DNA from: MPNP01 sp965221445
GTDB taxonomy: Bacteria; Pseudomonadota; Alphaproteobacteria; Rhodobacterales; Rhodobacteraceae
Assembly: GCA_965221445.1 (NCBI GenBank)
Contig: CBDCSF010000013.1
Location: 496,001 to 560,000 of the forward strand
DNA length: 64,000 bases
Direction: 5' to 3'
Each line of letters starts with the position of its first letter. Positions within the stretch are counted from its first letter, which is position 1. Under the pieces are notes generated by a model that saw only the letters and a program-made list of their open reading frames with translations, searched no databases and was not told the origin of the DNA. The position numbers and the translations under genes were made by a program. This document shows, piece by piece, positions 1-9,870 of this stretch.

Positions 1-2382
1 GAACAAGGTGCTAAAATTTTGGGAGGGGATATCGAACTGGAATTCACCTATCGGTATGCGAATCAAAAAGAAAAACAATGGATGGAGGAAAACGCTACAA
101 GAATTTCTGAAATTGTTGAATTTCGTTCGATGGCGGTGGCAAATACGGAAGGGGTTAAGGAACGTGCCCTGACCCAGATCAAGGCTGTCGATGATATTTA
201 TCCACTATACGGTGAATTAATCCTAGAGGAAAACATCACCATGGAGGATGCCTTCGTACCGGTTAATGATATTCCCGGTGCCGTCATGAGGAAAGCCCTT
301 GTCGAGCGATTGGGATTGGCCATTGGTTCTGAATTCAGGCTAGGTTTTAACACTTTTATCTTGACTGGTGTGATCCAACAAGAACCCGATGAAACCGGAG
401 GGGATTTTTCGCTTGGCCCAAGAACCATGGTTCTTCTTAAGGATCTGGAGAATTCAGGTTTGATAGATGAAGGGACCTTATTTTCATCAAGATATAGGAT
501 GATTGTCCCCAAAAATGATGATATGGAAACCTTGAGGAGTGATGCAGAAACTGTCTTGGGAAACACTTTTTCGTGGAGGGATAAACGAAATGGAGCTCCC
601 GGAATACAGGAAGTTGTCGGTCGGGTTGGCGCCTTCCTTACTTTGGTAGGCTTGGCAGGTCTAGTTGTGGGTGGGATAGGAATCTCACTTACGGTATCAA
701 CCTATTTGGAAACCAAAACGAAGGTCATCGCCACCTTAAAAACACTGGGGGCTGATCAGATAACCATATTTTTTATTTATCTCTTCCAGGTCTTGATTTT
801 GATTGTAATTGGTATCTCCTTCGGGTTGATAATTGGAGTTCTTATACCCTTCCTTTTGGAGTCAATTCTAACCGATTTATTGCCAGTACCATTTACCTTT
901 GAGGTCCACTTGGTGGATATTCTTGAATCAGCCTTCTATGGTTTGTTAATTGGCTTGATCTTTTCTATCTGGTCTCTTGCCAAAACCTGTGATATCAAAC
1001 CGGGGGCACTGTATAGGGAGGCCAACATCAATCCCTGGAAAATTAGGATTATGCCGTATGGGTTGATACTCGTATTTTTAATCGGCGTTTTTATTGTTTC
1101 TGCCTCGCTATTGTCAGGTATACCCCGGCTTACCTTATATATCTCTGGTGGCATAGCCGGTACACTCTTTGTATTGGGATTAATCGCCCAAGCGTCAAGA
1201 TTCCTATCTTTCCAATTAGGTCATTCAAAATTTGTCAGGGGCAAAATTTCCTTGGGGTTAGCACTCAGGTCAATAGGTGAAACAGGCAATGGAGTCATAT
1301 CGCTTACTTTGGCCTTGGGACTCGGCTTGTCTGTTTTGGCTTCGATTGGGCAGATTTCCAATAATCTGCTTAGAAACATTACCGGAAACATACCTCAAGT
1401 CGCACCCACCTTTTTTGTAGTTGATATTCAGAATCAAAATTTAACTCAGTTTCAAGAGTTGGTTCTATCGCATCCAGGAGTTTCAAAAATTGAATCAGCA
1501 CCCATGCTGAGGGGAATTATTACTGAGGTAAATGGTATCCCTTCGCGTGAAATTGCCGGAGACCATTGGGTTCTGGAGGGTGACCGAGGTATAACCTATT
1601 CAAATACAATTCCTGATAATACGGTCATTACAGCAGGTACCTGGTGGGAAGAAGATTATGAAGGACCACCCTTGGTCAGTTTTGCCGAAGAAGAGGGAAT
1701 TGAACTTGGCCTAAATCTTGGAGACTACATAACCCTGAACATTCTAGGTCGTAATATTGAAGCACAAATTGTGAATTTTCGAAGTGTTGATTTTTCGAGT
1801 GTAGGATTGGGATTCATCCTATCAATGAATCCAAGTGCTTTAGCGGGGGCCCCCCACTCTCATATCGCTACCATTTATGCAGAAGATGAAACAGAGGAAG
1901 TACTGTTTGAAAGTATAACATCAACCTACCCCAGTATCACGGTTATTTCTGTATCAGAGGGTATAGCCAACGTTTCAAGAATTATTTCCGGACTAGGATC
2001 TGCCATAATTTATGCCTCCAGCATAACACTCATTCTAGGGTTTGTAGTATTGCTTGGTGCTTCAGCCAGTTCAGTTGCTTCCAGAGTTTATGAATCAGCC
2101 ATTTTGAAAGTAATAGGGGCAACTCGCCGAACCCTGATGCTCAGCCTTGCCCTTAGGTCAATTATTTTAGGATTTTCTGCAAGTCTGGTTGCCTTCATTG
2201 CTGGCATAGCAGGTGGTTGGGCAGTTATGAATTATGTTTTGCAAGCATCCTTCGAAATTGAACCTCTATCTGGGTTGTTGATTGTATTGGGAGGAGCACT
2301 TTTATCTTTAGTGGCCAGTCTATTTTACTTTTCCCAACCCCTTAATTCAAAACCATCAACAATACTTTACAATAGAGATTGA
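1..2382 (+). CDS. FtsX/YbbP-type ABC transporter permease (5' end outside window)
   Basis: Large integral-membrane permease of the FtsX/MacB superfamily, YbbP-like, which works with an ABC ATPase and is usually linked to lipoprotein or envelope substrate handling. The reading frame is open from base 1 and the residues before the first possible start (TTG at 19) already fit the family (GGDIELEF follows directly), so the true start lies upstream. The protein shows an extracytoplasmic domain, then a block of membrane segments around residues 205-330, further hydrophobic stretches at about 345-450, a second extracytoplasmic domain, and a last set of three membrane segments near the C-terminus. 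This is the duplicated FtsX topology of YbbP-type proteins of about 800 residues. The partner ATPase (YbbA-like) would be expected just outside the window. The exact substrate is not known. Confidence 0.85.
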   Translation, partial: EQGAKILGGDIELEFTYRYANQKEKQWMEENATRISEIVEFRSMAVANTEGVKERALTQIKAVDDIYPLYGELILEENITMEDAFVPVNDIPGAVMRKALVERLGLAIGSEFRLGFNTFILTGVIQQEPDETGGDFSLGPRTMVLLKDLENSGLIDEGTLFSSRYRMIVPKNDDMETLRSDAETVLGNTFSWRDKRNGAPGIQEVVGRVGAFLTLVGLAGLVVGGIGISLTVSTYLETKTKVIATLKTLGADQITIFFIYLFQVLILIVIGISFGLIIGVLIPFLLESILTDLLPVPFTFEVHLVDILESAFYGLLIGLIFSIWSLAKTCDIKPGALYREANINPWKIRIMPYGLILVFLIGVFIVSASLLSGIPRLTLYISGGIAGTLFVLGLIAQASRFLSFQLGHSKFVRGKISLGLALRSIGETGNGVISLTLALGLGLSVLASIGQISNNLLRNITGNIPQVAPTFFVVDIQNQNLTQFQELVLSHPGVSKIESAPMLRGIITEVNGIPSREIAGDHWVLEGDRGITYSNTIPDNTVITAGTWWEEDYEGPPLVSFAEEEGIELGLNLGDYITLNILGRNIEAQIVNFRSVDFSSVGLGFILSMNPSALAGAPHSHIATIYAEDETEEVLFESITSTYPSITVISVSEGIANVSRIISGLGSAIIYASSITLILGFVVLLGASASSVASRVYESAILKVIGATRRTLMLSLALRSIILGFSASLVAFIAGIAGGWAVMNYVLQASFEIEPLSGLLIVLGGALLSLVASLFYFSQPLNSKPSTILYNRD

Positions 2383-2417
2383 CCTTTTGTGATTAATTCC
2401 CATTCTGACTATTACCA

Positions 2418-2945
2418 GTGTCATTAACATTCAACGCATTGGATATTGAAACAGCCAATCAATACCCTGAAAGTATTTGTCAAATTGGTATAGCTCATTT
2501 TTATAATGGTTCCATAATTGATACCTGGTCAACCCTGATCAATCCCAAAACTAATTTTCACTACAGGAACATCAGGGTTCATGGGATTAGACCTGAAATG
2601 GTAATATACAAACCAAGTTTTATAGAGATACAGGAAGAATTAGTTCAAAGATTAAATGGAACTATGGTGGTCAGTCATACTTCATTTGACCAGGGAGTAA
2701 TGAACAGGGCCGCAGATTTTTATGACCTTCCTAGGATTAATGCCGTCTGGTTGGACAGTTGTAAAATTGCCAGAAAAGTTTGGTCATCTGAAAGGAAGGG
2801 GGCAAGTTTCGGTTTGAAGTCTCTTGCCGATTGGTTAGGAATAAAATTCAACCACCACGATGCCTTGGAAGATGCAATAACAGCTGGTAAGATAACACTC
2901 CTTGCATGTCAGTACTCGGGACTAAACCTAGATAAATTTAAATGA
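2418..2945 (+). CDS. DEDDh-family 3'-5' exonuclease (DnaQ-like)
   Basis: Single-domain 3'-5' exonuclease of the DnaQ/RNase T superfamily, expected to remove nucleotides from DNA or RNA 3' ends using two metal ions. Exo I is visible at the N-terminus (ALDIETAN, with Asp and Glu), Exo II in the middle (SHTSFDQG) and Exo III near the C-terminus (HHDALEDA, with His and Asp), so the DEDDh set is complete. Length 175 residues fits stand-alone family members rather than the replicative epsilon subunit, which has a C-terminal tail for binding PolC. The start is GTG at 2418, 35 bases after the permease stop. Whether it proofreads, repairs or trims RNA cannot be told from the sequence. Confidence 0.85.
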   Translation: MSLTFNALDIETANQYPESICQIGIAHFYNGSIIDTWSTLINPKTNFHYRNIRVHGIRPEMVIYKPSFIEIQEELVQRLNGTMVVSHTSFDQGVMNRAADFYDLPRINAVWLDSCKIARKVWSSERKGASFGLKSLADWLGIKFNHHDALEDAITAGKITLLACQYSGLNLDKFK

Positions 2946-3034
2946 AAAATTTTGAATTTGTCTTAACAACAAGGCTTTATGTGGATTTAATGTACTAAGG
3001 TTATAATTAAATTGAACGATATAATTCAATGTAG

Positions 3035-3226
3035 AAAGCCAATATTCCGATTTTTGGATATCCTAAATGGGTTGGTGTTTGTACAACATTAGGTAACAAA
3101 GCGGAGATGCTTGAAAGAGCACTGGTTTCCATAGATATTTCTGAAATTAGAGATCAGGTAACCAGGATATTGAAGGGTGGCAAGGAAGCATTTATCCAAT
3201 GTAAAGAGAAATATGGGTTTGATTAA
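3035..3226 (+). pseudogene. Open fragment of unrecognised gene
   Basis: A 63-codon open stretch that lacks a convincing start and ribosome binding site. It reads as the C-terminal piece of a protein (PIFGYPKWVG early, ending KEKYGFD). I do not recognise the family. It lies directly before the AlbA_2-like remnant, so both may be leftovers of one decayed insertion between the exonuclease and the purine operon. Confidence 0.25.
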
Positions 3227-3227
3227 T

Positions 3228-3363
3228 ATGATCAAAGCGGAATTACGGGAAATCATGACATATGGAGAGAGCTCTGGATAAGGAATTGGTTGCATTCTTA
3301 AACCTTGAAGGAGGTATGGTAATTCCTGGGGTTGAAAACGATGGGACGATCACAGGATTGAAT
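3228..3363 (+). pseudogene. AlbA_2 (Schlafen-type) domain remnant with frameshift
   Basis: Two frames together give a recognisable AlbA_2/Schlafen N-terminal domain. ATG at 3228 starts a peptide containing LREIMTYGESS and stops at 3279-3281. In the neighbouring frame from 3274 the text continues with DKELVAFLNLEGG and GVENDGTITGL, the typical core of this putative DNA-binding domain found in transcriptional regulators and some defence ATPases. The strand of conserved residues normally found between the two blocks is missing, so there is a deletion as well as a frameshift. The remnant stops at the end of allA, which runs the other way. It is not functional. Confidence 0.6.
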
Positions 3364-3367
3364 TTGT

Positions 3368-3865
3368 CTATACAAATACTTTCCAATAATTTGGGTATTT
3401 ATGTTCTTCAAGGTTGACCTTCGTACCAATCCAATCAAAGACCAAAAACTTACCAGTGCCCCGTATAGGGGTTAAAACCCCATGCCAAGTCCCACGGTGA
3501 AAATTTATACCTTGGTATCGTTCAGTAATAAATGCCCTGGGAAGTCCAGGAGTACCATTTTGGTCTGGTGCTACAACAACTAAAAATGGCTGATTGTCCA
3601 TCGGGAAAAAGAATTGAGGGCCATGAGGGTGCCTTTCAACAAGATTAAATCTGTAGGGAATGGGTCTTATCTTCGATTCAAAAATACTGATTCCCAACTG
3701 CCCTCCTGGGTCATGTTCCATCTTTGCCAGATTATTAAAGCGAAGACAATTCCCCTGATTGATTGATTTGGGTTCTAGGGTACCCAATTGAATAATATCA
3801 CCGAAGGCACAAAAATCTGCATTACTTATCAAACTGGCTGTAATTTCAATTTCTCTTACCTCCAT
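3368..3865 (-). CDS. allA: Ureidoglycolate lyase
   Basis: Cleaves (S)-ureidoglycolate to glyoxylate and urea, the last step of allantoin degradation (EC 4.3.2.3). The family signature is clear: ERHPHGPQFF, FLVVVAP, RAFITERYQGINFHRGTWHG, ending in a W-containing tail. A start at ATG 3865 is chosen because GAGG lies just upstream and the resulting 165 residues match the usual 160-170; ATG 3889 is possible but has no ribosome binding site. It is the distal gene of a minus-strand operon behind allE and the PuuE-UraD fusion, 82 bases after allE. Allantoate amidohydrolase, needed between allantoate and ureidoglycine, is not in the window. Confidence 0.9.
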   Translation of the reverse strand: MEVREIEITASLISNADFCAFGDIIQLGTLEPKSINQGNCLRFNNLAKMEHDPGGQLGISIFESKIRPIPYRFNLVERHPHGPQFFFPMDNQPFLVVVAPDQNGTPGLPRAFITERYQGINFHRGTWHGVLTPIRGTGKFLVFDWIGTKVNLEEHKYPNYWKVFV

Positions 3866-3947
3866 CAAGACCTCATCAATTTGATTCATTCTGTTAATAT
3901 CAACTGTATTTCTGCGACAGTCTGAATTACTACAGAAACGAAGTGAA

Positions 3948-4766
3948 CTAAAATTTTGGATGTCGATTTACATTTTTGTAAAGGAGATATCTGAATTGGT
4001 CTGGCCCTCCAGCATAGCACGCCTGTGGACAAAATGACCTTAGGGCTAAATAATCCCCAGCTTCGACTTCAATCCAATCATTATTAAGATTATACACTCC
4101 TTTACCGTGCAGTATGTAGATCCCGTGTTCCATTGGATGGGTTTCCAAAAATGGAATAGAACCACCTGGCTGAAAGGAAACTATATTAACATGCATATCG
4201 TGGGAAATATCCTCAGGATCAACAAACCGCTGGGTAAACCAGGTCCCATTAGAGTTGGCCATAGGTTCTGGAACAATCTCATTCTCATGGAGAATAAAAA
4301 AATCAGGAAGAGTTACTCCATCAATGAATTCGTACTTCTTGCGAATCCAGTGAAAATACCCGTCCTGATTACCAACATTCTTCAGGGACCATTCTTCATC
4401 AGGCGGTAAATATACATAACTTCCTGGTTCGAGGTCATAAGTTTCATCGTCAAACCTCTGAAGCTCAAATTCCCCTTCGGTAACAAACAAAACAGCTTCA
4501 CATTCTGAATCAGGTTCAGGGTTTTCACTACCTCCACCTGGTTCAACTTCCATCATGTAATGAGTAAAAGTCTGTATAAATCCCGATTGGGGTTGAGCCA
4601 AAATCCATAACCTTGTCTCATCCCAATGAGGAAGGTTGCTTGTAACAATATCTGTCAGTGACCTTGCCGGAATGACCAGATAGGAATTTGTGGACACGGC
4701 CCTATCGGTTGTTAACTGTGATTGTGGAGGAAGTCCCCCTTTTGGATTATGATAATCTCCTTTCAA
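3948..4766 (-). CDS. allE: (S)-ureidoglycine aminohydrolase
   Basis: Bicupin metalloenzyme that releases ammonia from (S)-ureidoglycine to give (S)-ureidoglycolate, feeding AllA. Family traits visible: N-terminal GGLPPQSQLTTDRA, first cupin around VEPGGGSENPEPD, and second cupin with VNIVSFQPGGSIPFLETHPMEHG, where the metal ligands lie. A TTG start at 4766 is preferred. It sits one base after the stop of the upstream fusion gene, has a GGGAG ribosome binding site in the end of that gene, and gives 272 residues, near the usual length. A longer frame to a TTG at 4811 would overlap the neighbour by 44 bases. Translational coupling with puuE-uraD is likely. Confidence 0.92.
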   Translation of the reverse strand: MKGDYHNPKGGLPPQSQLTTDRAVSTNSYLVIPARSLTDIVTSNLPHWDETRLWILAQPQSGFIQTFTHYMMEVEPGGGSENPEPDSECEAVLFVTEGEFELQRFDDETYDLEPGSYVYLPPDEEWSLKNVGNQDGYFHWIRKKYEFIDGVTLPDFFILHENEIVPEPMANSNGTWFTQRFVDPEDISHDMHVNIVSFQPGGSIPFLETHPMEHGIYILHGKGVYNLNNDWIEVEAGDYLALRSFCPQACYAGGPDQFRYLLYKNVNRHPKF

Positions 4767-4767
4767 A

Positions 4768-6195
4768 CTATTCTCCCTGACTAAATATGTCCTGGATCCT
4801 GTACCAGGCAATTCTTTCTACTTGATGGCAAGCTTCCTCAAATTCTACTTCTCTGGATCGGTTTATCCGTTTCTCAATCTCAAGTAAAATGGTCCTTTTG
4901 TCATAATCCTTCACGGCAATAATATACGGGAAACCAAATTTTTTCAGGTACTGCCGATTTAGACCATCAAGTTTTACCCCTTCATTTGCTTCAAGTGCGT
5001 CTAACCCTTTGGAACTTTGTTCCTTTTTTGAAGATGATCCCAACCTACCACTTTTTGCGGCCTCCCCTGCAAGTTCAGGATGTTTATTCAAAATTTCAAG
5101 TTTGGCATGATCCGAACTTGATCTCAGTATTTGACAAAAAGCATTGTGAATCCCCTCTGGACAATCATATGCCGGTCCCAATTCCAGAGCATAAACCTTT
5201 TCTGCTACCCACCGGGAATGCTCAATTATACCCTCAAAAGTATTAATGAACTCTCCCTTTGGGAGCAAGGAGGGTTGAAAATGTTTTGATGGGGGAAAAT
5301 GCTGAGCCCAATGCCTGGCAATATCAAGTCTTGTTGGTATCCAGACCTTGTCTTTGCTTTTGATGTAATCAATAAAACGAAGCAATCCTGAGGTTCTTCC
5401 AGGTCTTCCTGCCAACCGACAATGCAGCCCAACAGACATCATTTTCGGAAAACCCTCTTTTCCTTCATTATATAAAACATCAAAACTGTCCTTGAGGTAG
5501 TTATAAAAGTCTCCACCTGTATTGAACCCCTGATTGGTAGCAAACCTCATGTCATTTGAATCAAGAGTATAAGGGAGGATTAACTGGTCTTTTCCATCAA
5601 TATTAACCCAGTATGGCAAATCATCTGCATAACTGTCAGATAGGTATTCAAATCCTCCCTCTTCTGTCGTCAACATGATGGTGTTCATTGAACATCTTCC
5701 GGTATACCATCCGAGGGGTCTACTTCCTACTACTTGTTTATGGAGTGAAATCGCTTCCTCCATATGCGTTTTCTCTTCGGCGATGGAAAAATCCTTGTAT
5801 TCAATCCACTTTAAACCATGGCTAGCAATTTCCCACTCTGCTTCTTTCATTGAGGCTACTTGCTCAGGAGACCTAGACAATGCAGTTGCCACCCCAAAAA
5901 CAGTCACCGGAATTTTGGCACCTGTAAATACGCGATATAGTCTCCAATAGCCTGAACGTGATCCATATTCATATATGGATTCCATATTCCAATGCCTTTG
6001 CCCAGGCCAGGGCGAGGCACCAATAATTTCTGAAAGGAATGCTTCAGAAGCCTTATCTCCATGGAGAATACAATTCTCTCCACCCTCTTCATAGTTGATT
6101 ACAAATTGAACAGCAATTCTAGCTGCATCAGGCCAAGCATTTTGGAAACCATTCTTCCCATAACCCAGCATGTCTCTTTGATATCGTACGGTCAA
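4768..6195 (-). CDS. puuE: PuuE allantoinase fused to UraD (OHCU decarboxylase)
   Basis: Two-domain purine catabolism enzyme. The first ~300 residues are a polysaccharide-deacetylase-fold allantoinase of the PuuE type (QRDMLGYG, VQFVINYEEGGEN, SRSGYWR, SHGLKWI, GWYTGRCS). The last ~165 residues are OHCU decarboxylase (FINTFEGIIEHSRWVAEK, HPELAG, LNRQYLKKFGFPYIIAVKD). Together they turn OHCU into (S)-allantoin and then allantoate. The TTG start at 6195 has AAGGG eight bases upstream, which supports it over the internal ATG at 6171. This fusion is known in several alphaproteobacteria. It heads a minus-strand operon with allE and allA; urate oxidase and hydroxyisourate hydrolase are not in the window. 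Confidence 0.92.
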   Translation of the reverse strand: MTVRYQRDMLGYGKNGFQNAWPDAARIAVQFVINYEEGGENCILHGDKASEAFLSEIIGASPWPGQRHWNMESIYEYGSRSGYWRLYRVFTGAKIPVTVFGVATALSRSPEQVASMKEAEWEIASHGLKWIEYKDFSIAEEKTHMEEAISLHKQVVGSRPLGWYTGRCSMNTIMLTTEEGGFEYLSDSYADDLPYWVNIDGKDQLILPYTLDSNDMRFATNQGFNTGGDFYNYLKDSFDVLYNEGKEGFPKMMSVGLHCRLAGRPGRTSGLLRFIDYIKSKDKVWIPTRLDIARHWAQHFPPSKHFQPSLLPKGEFINTFEGIIEHSRWVAEKVYALELGPAYDCPEGIHNAFCQILRSSSDHAKLEILNKHPELAGEAAKSGRLGSSSKKEQSSKGLDALEANEGVKLDGLNRQYLKKFGFPYIIAVKDYDKRTILLEIEKRINRSREVEFEEACHQVERIAWYRIQDIFSQGE

Positions 6196-6595
6196 TTAAT
6201 TTCCCTTAGTACCAACTTAGTCATGACATTGCCGACAATCTTAAATCTACATTTTCATTCAAATCTAGGACCCAAGTAAATAACAAATCCGAAATTCATT
6301 TATAATACAAATTAGAATTTTATTGGAGTTGTGTGCAGTTAGTAGATATAAAATTGGTTCTGAATTGAAATAACAATTTACATGTTGCCTTGTGATTAAG
6401 GGTTAGTTGGACATTTCAGCTCACAAAATATTACTGATTTGAAATTTCGAAATGTTTTTCAGGCCTTCGTAGCATTTTGAAGATCGCGTTTGCTTCATAC
6501 CTAGAAAATCTAGAATGAATATTGTACGACAATGTACGTAACAAAATGCTAAACTTGAAGCGATTTATGATTGTGAATTTTTAAAGGGATTTCTT
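6196..6595. promoter_or_regulatory. Divergent intergenic region between puuE-uraD and glnD
   Basis: A+T-rich 400-base spacer holding the promoters of the leftward purine operon and rightward glnD. No convincing ORF. The only certain signal is the ribosome binding site AAAGGGA at 6582-6588 in front of glnD. I could not place sigma70 boxes with confidence. Confidence 0.5.
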
Positions 6596-9418
6596 ATGAC
6601 AACGGCCGTACCAGGTCCTGTACCTAATGCAAACATACCGCTGGTGGATGGTAGCCGTCTAATTCTTGCACCAAAGGAAATATTTGATCCAGATATATTT
6701 TCCTCCTTCCTGATCCCAGGGGAGTATGAACCTGATGAAATCCAGGAAATAAGAAAGAGTCTGATCAAAGCCTTGGCTAGCCAAATTGCGGTAAGTAAGA
6801 GCAAGCTCCGGGAGGCAAGCAAGTTTGAGCATTTACTGAATCCCTACTCTGCTCTCCGAACAGTTCGTTCATATTCGTATATCACCGATTGTATAGTCCA
6901 GATTGCTCTGGAATTCTCGACCAAGATATTGTTTGGGAAAACGGAAACTCAGGCAAATTTTTCTGTTTTTGGTGTTGGGGGATATGGCCGTGGTGAAATG
7001 GCCCCTCATTCAGATGTAGATTTGCTGTTCCTGCTAGATGAAAAAAGTGGTGAGTGGGAAAATAAGGTGATTGAGGGTTCCCTCTACATTTTTTGGGACC
7101 TAAACTTAAAAGTCGGGCATTCAGTTAGAACCTTGAAAGAATGTCTCCACTTTGCCAAGGGGGATCTAACCATTAGGACTGCACTCTTGGAGAGTAGATT
7201 GGTTTGGGGGCCAAAAGCTTCAGAAGATATGCTCCACGATAAGCTTTGGAATGACTTGTTCAAAGGTTCAGGCCCAGCTTTTGTAGAAGCGAAATTAGGA
7301 GAAAGAGAATCTAGATATTCCCGGCATGGGGGTAACAGGTATCTGTTGGAACCCAATGTCAAGGAAGCCAAGGGAGGACTAAGAGACCTGCAAACTCTTT
7401 TCTGGATTGTCAAGTATCTGTTCAGGATACAAGACACAAAGGAACTGATTGATCTCGAAGTATTTACCATTGAGGAATTTGAAAAATTTATTAGTGCGGA
7501 GTCATTTCTTTGGGCAGTTCGATGTGAATTACATGATTTGGCAAAGAGACCTCAGGATATTTTACATTTTGATGTCCAATTTGAAGTAGCAAAGAATCTT
7601 GGTTATAAGGATAGGGATGGACGTCAAGCTGTTGAATTTTTCATGCAGGATTACTTTGGCCATGCAACTGATGTAGGAGATCTTACCAGGATTTTCCTTA
7701 CCAAGCTTGAAGCCCAGCATGTCAAGCGAGAACCAATTCTCAGAGGTTGGTTAAAGAGAGCTCGGACCAATTTGCATTCACATCTCCCACCAGAGTACAA
7801 GGAAGTTAATGGTCGTTTGTCCATTGCCGACCCGGATACATTTCTCAACGACAAGTTGAATATCCTTAGGTTGTTTGAAGTTGGTCTTGATACAGGGCTG
7901 TTATTGCATCCGGATTCTATGCGTCTTGTGGCAGCAAATCTGTATCTAATTGATGATGAATTCATAAATGATCCCAGTGCCAACGAAATTTTCCTGGGTA
8001 TGCTTCTGAATTATGGCAATCCCGAAAGGGTCCTCCGAAGAATGAATGAGGTTGGTGTATTAGGAAGGTTTATCCCGGAATTTGATAGAATTGTGGCCTT
8101 GATGCAATACAATTCCTATCATCACTATACAGTTGATGAACACACGATACAATGTGTGGCATTTCTGGCTAAGCTGGAAAAGGGTGAACTCAAAGAGGAC
8201 CTTCCTATCGCCACCTCTATTCTGGAAAAGGGGGTAAACAGAAAGGTCCTTTATGTGGCTCTTTTATTACATGATATTGGCAAGGGAAGGAATACAGATC
8301 ATTCTTCAGTCGGGGCCGAATTAGCCAAGACGATATCCCCGAGGCTTGGTTTGGATGAAAGGGAAACAGATTTGGTCGTTTGGTTAGTTAGACAGCATCT
8401 TCTAATGTCTGATACTTCCCAGAAAAGGGATATTGGAGATCCCAAAACTGTTATTAATTTTGCCAAGATTGTTGGTAACAGAACCAAGTTGAAGTTATTA
8501 ACAGTATTAACCGTCTGTGACATTATGGGCGTAGGACCAGGTGTCTGGAATCATTGGAAAGCCCAGATGCTAAGGGATCTTTACAAATTCACTCATTCGG
8601 TTTTGACTGATGGTTCAGTGAACTTTTCTTCGTATTTTGATGTGGAAGAATCCAAGAAAATTGTATCAGCCCAACTCGTAGAACTGAAATACGATAATCC
8701 AGAGGCAGCAATCAGTCGTCATGGTGATCCTTTTTGGAGGAGTTTGGCTCCTGAAGTACAGATTAAGTTCATTGAATTACTTGATAAGGTCAATGAGGAA
8801 GAAACTGCTTTTGATTTCACTAAAGATGAAACAAGGGGTGCTACAAGACTTTGTATGGTCAGGAAGTACTTTCCAGATCTATTTTCTAAATTCGCAGGAA
8901 TGCTTGCATTGATAAATGTAAATATTGTTGATGCCAAATCATATACTTCTTCAGATGGATATTTAACGAGTGCCTTCTGGTTGCAGGACACAAATGGAAA
9001 ACCCTACGAGAAAGTTAAGATAAACAGATTGAATGGACAGATTCAAAAATTAACCTCTGATTTTGAATACTTGAGTGAAAAGTTGAATCAACCTAACGCG
9101 CTACACAAGCCGACCAGATTAAAACAACCAACTAAATTTTCTGTTCCTACAGAAATTTCTTTTGATAATGACGGATCAGATCTTCACACTATTATTGAAG
9201 TCGATACACAAGATAGACCTGGCTTGCTGTATGACCTAGTTCAAACCCTTGATAAAGGGGGGATTACCGTGGTCTCCTCGGTGGTTGCCACATATGGGGC
9301 ACAAGCAGTAGATGTATTTTATGTTAAGGACCGATCAGGTTTGAAAATCCTTGCCAAAACGAAGCTTGAAAACCTCAAAAAACGCTTGTTGGATGCCATT
9401 AACCAAAACAGCGGATAA
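6596..9418 (+). CDS. glnD: [Protein-PII] uridylyltransferase / uridylyl-removing enzyme
   Basis: Bifunctional nitrogen sensor that uridylylates PII when glutamine is low and removes UMP when it is high. Nucleotidyltransferase motif at residues 126-142 (GVGGYGRGEMAPHSDVD), with the two Asp that bind metal. The following PII-UTase helical domain carries PNVKEAKGGLRDLQTL. The HD domain that performs deuridylylation has its His-Asp pair at 559-560 (LLHDIGKGRNTDHS). Two C-terminal ACT domains that bind glutamine lie near residues 760-830 and 865-935. Length 940 matches alphaproteobacterial GlnD. ATG at 6596 follows AAAGGGA at proper spacing. It appears to be transcribed alone; no PII gene is next to it. 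Confidence 0.97.
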   Translation: MTTAVPGPVPNANIPLVDGSRLILAPKEIFDPDIFSSFLIPGEYEPDEIQEIRKSLIKALASQIAVSKSKLREASKFEHLLNPYSALRTVRSYSYITDCIVQIALEFSTKILFGKTETQANFSVFGVGGYGRGEMAPHSDVDLLFLLDEKSGEWENKVIEGSLYIFWDLNLKVGHSVRTLKECLHFAKGDLTIRTALLESRLVWGPKASEDMLHDKLWNDLFKGSGPAFVEAKLGERESRYSRHGGNRYLLEPNVKEAKGGLRDLQTLFWIVKYLFRIQDTKELIDLEVFTIEEFEKFISAESFLWAVRCELHDLAKRPQDILHFDVQFEVAKNLGYKDRDGRQAVEFFMQDYFGHATDVGDLTRIFLTKLEAQHVKREPILRGWLKRARTNLHSHLPPEYKEVNGRLSIADPDTFLNDKLNILRLFEVGLDTGLLLHPDSMRLVAANLYLIDDEFINDPSANEIFLGMLLNYGNPERVLRRMNEVGVLGRFIPEFDRIVALMQYNSYHHYTVDEHTIQCVAFLAKLEKGELKEDLPIATSILEKGVNRKVLYVALLLHDIGKGRNTDHSSVGAELAKTISPRLGLDERETDLVVWLVRQHLLMSDTSQKRDIGDPKTVINFAKIVGNRTKLKLLTVLTVCDIMGVGPGVWNHWKAQMLRDLYKFTHSVLTDGSVNFSSYFDVEESKKIVSAQLVELKYDNPEAAISRHGDPFWRSLAPEVQIKFIELLDKVNEEETAFDFTKDETRGATRLCMVRKYFPDLFSKFAGMLALINVNIVDAKSYTSSDGYLTSAFWLQDTNGKPYEKVKINRLNGQIQKLTSDFEYLSEKLNQPNALHKPTRLKQPTKFSVPTEISFDNDGSDLHTIIEVDTQDRPGLLYDLVQTLDKGGITVVSSVVATYGAQAVDVFYVKDRSGLKILAKTKLENLKKRLLDAINQNSG

Positions 9419-9870
9419 ATCAACCAACCCAAGTCTAATGAATTTTTGATCCCCCGTACATCTCGCCGCAACTCTCTCTGGCAAATTTGATTGAATCTAA
9501 TGATAACCAAGTAAATTAATACATGCTGAAAGCCACCTGGGTTTGCGTCATTCGTAGCATGGAAAACTAAATCAGTTGTAGCATGGTTCTCAAACTCAAA
9601 TTACTGCAATAGTAAAAACTCAGGCAGGAAAAATTTCTTGCAAAAGGTGATTAACTTCTTTACTTGTGATCATATAGTCAGCGTCAAAAAATTATTACTC
9701 AAATAGATGCTGTGTCACCCTATGAGTTGTCGCACAATGTAGCTTCAAAGTGGTGGTTTATATAACGCGATAAATTGCTAGGTATCTTGTTATGGATTAA
9801 TATATACTGGCTATCATTATTACCCAACTGCTAAGCATTTACATTAAGATTTAGATATCAAGGAAAGGAC
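9419..9870. other. Intergenic region without recognisable gene
   Basis: 450 A+T-rich bases between glnD and the ATPase-TOPRIM pair. No ORF with family likeness, RNA gene or strong terminator hairpin was seen. Only the AGGAAAGG ribosome binding site just before 9871 is clear. The promoter of the two-gene unit must lie here. Confidence 0.4.
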
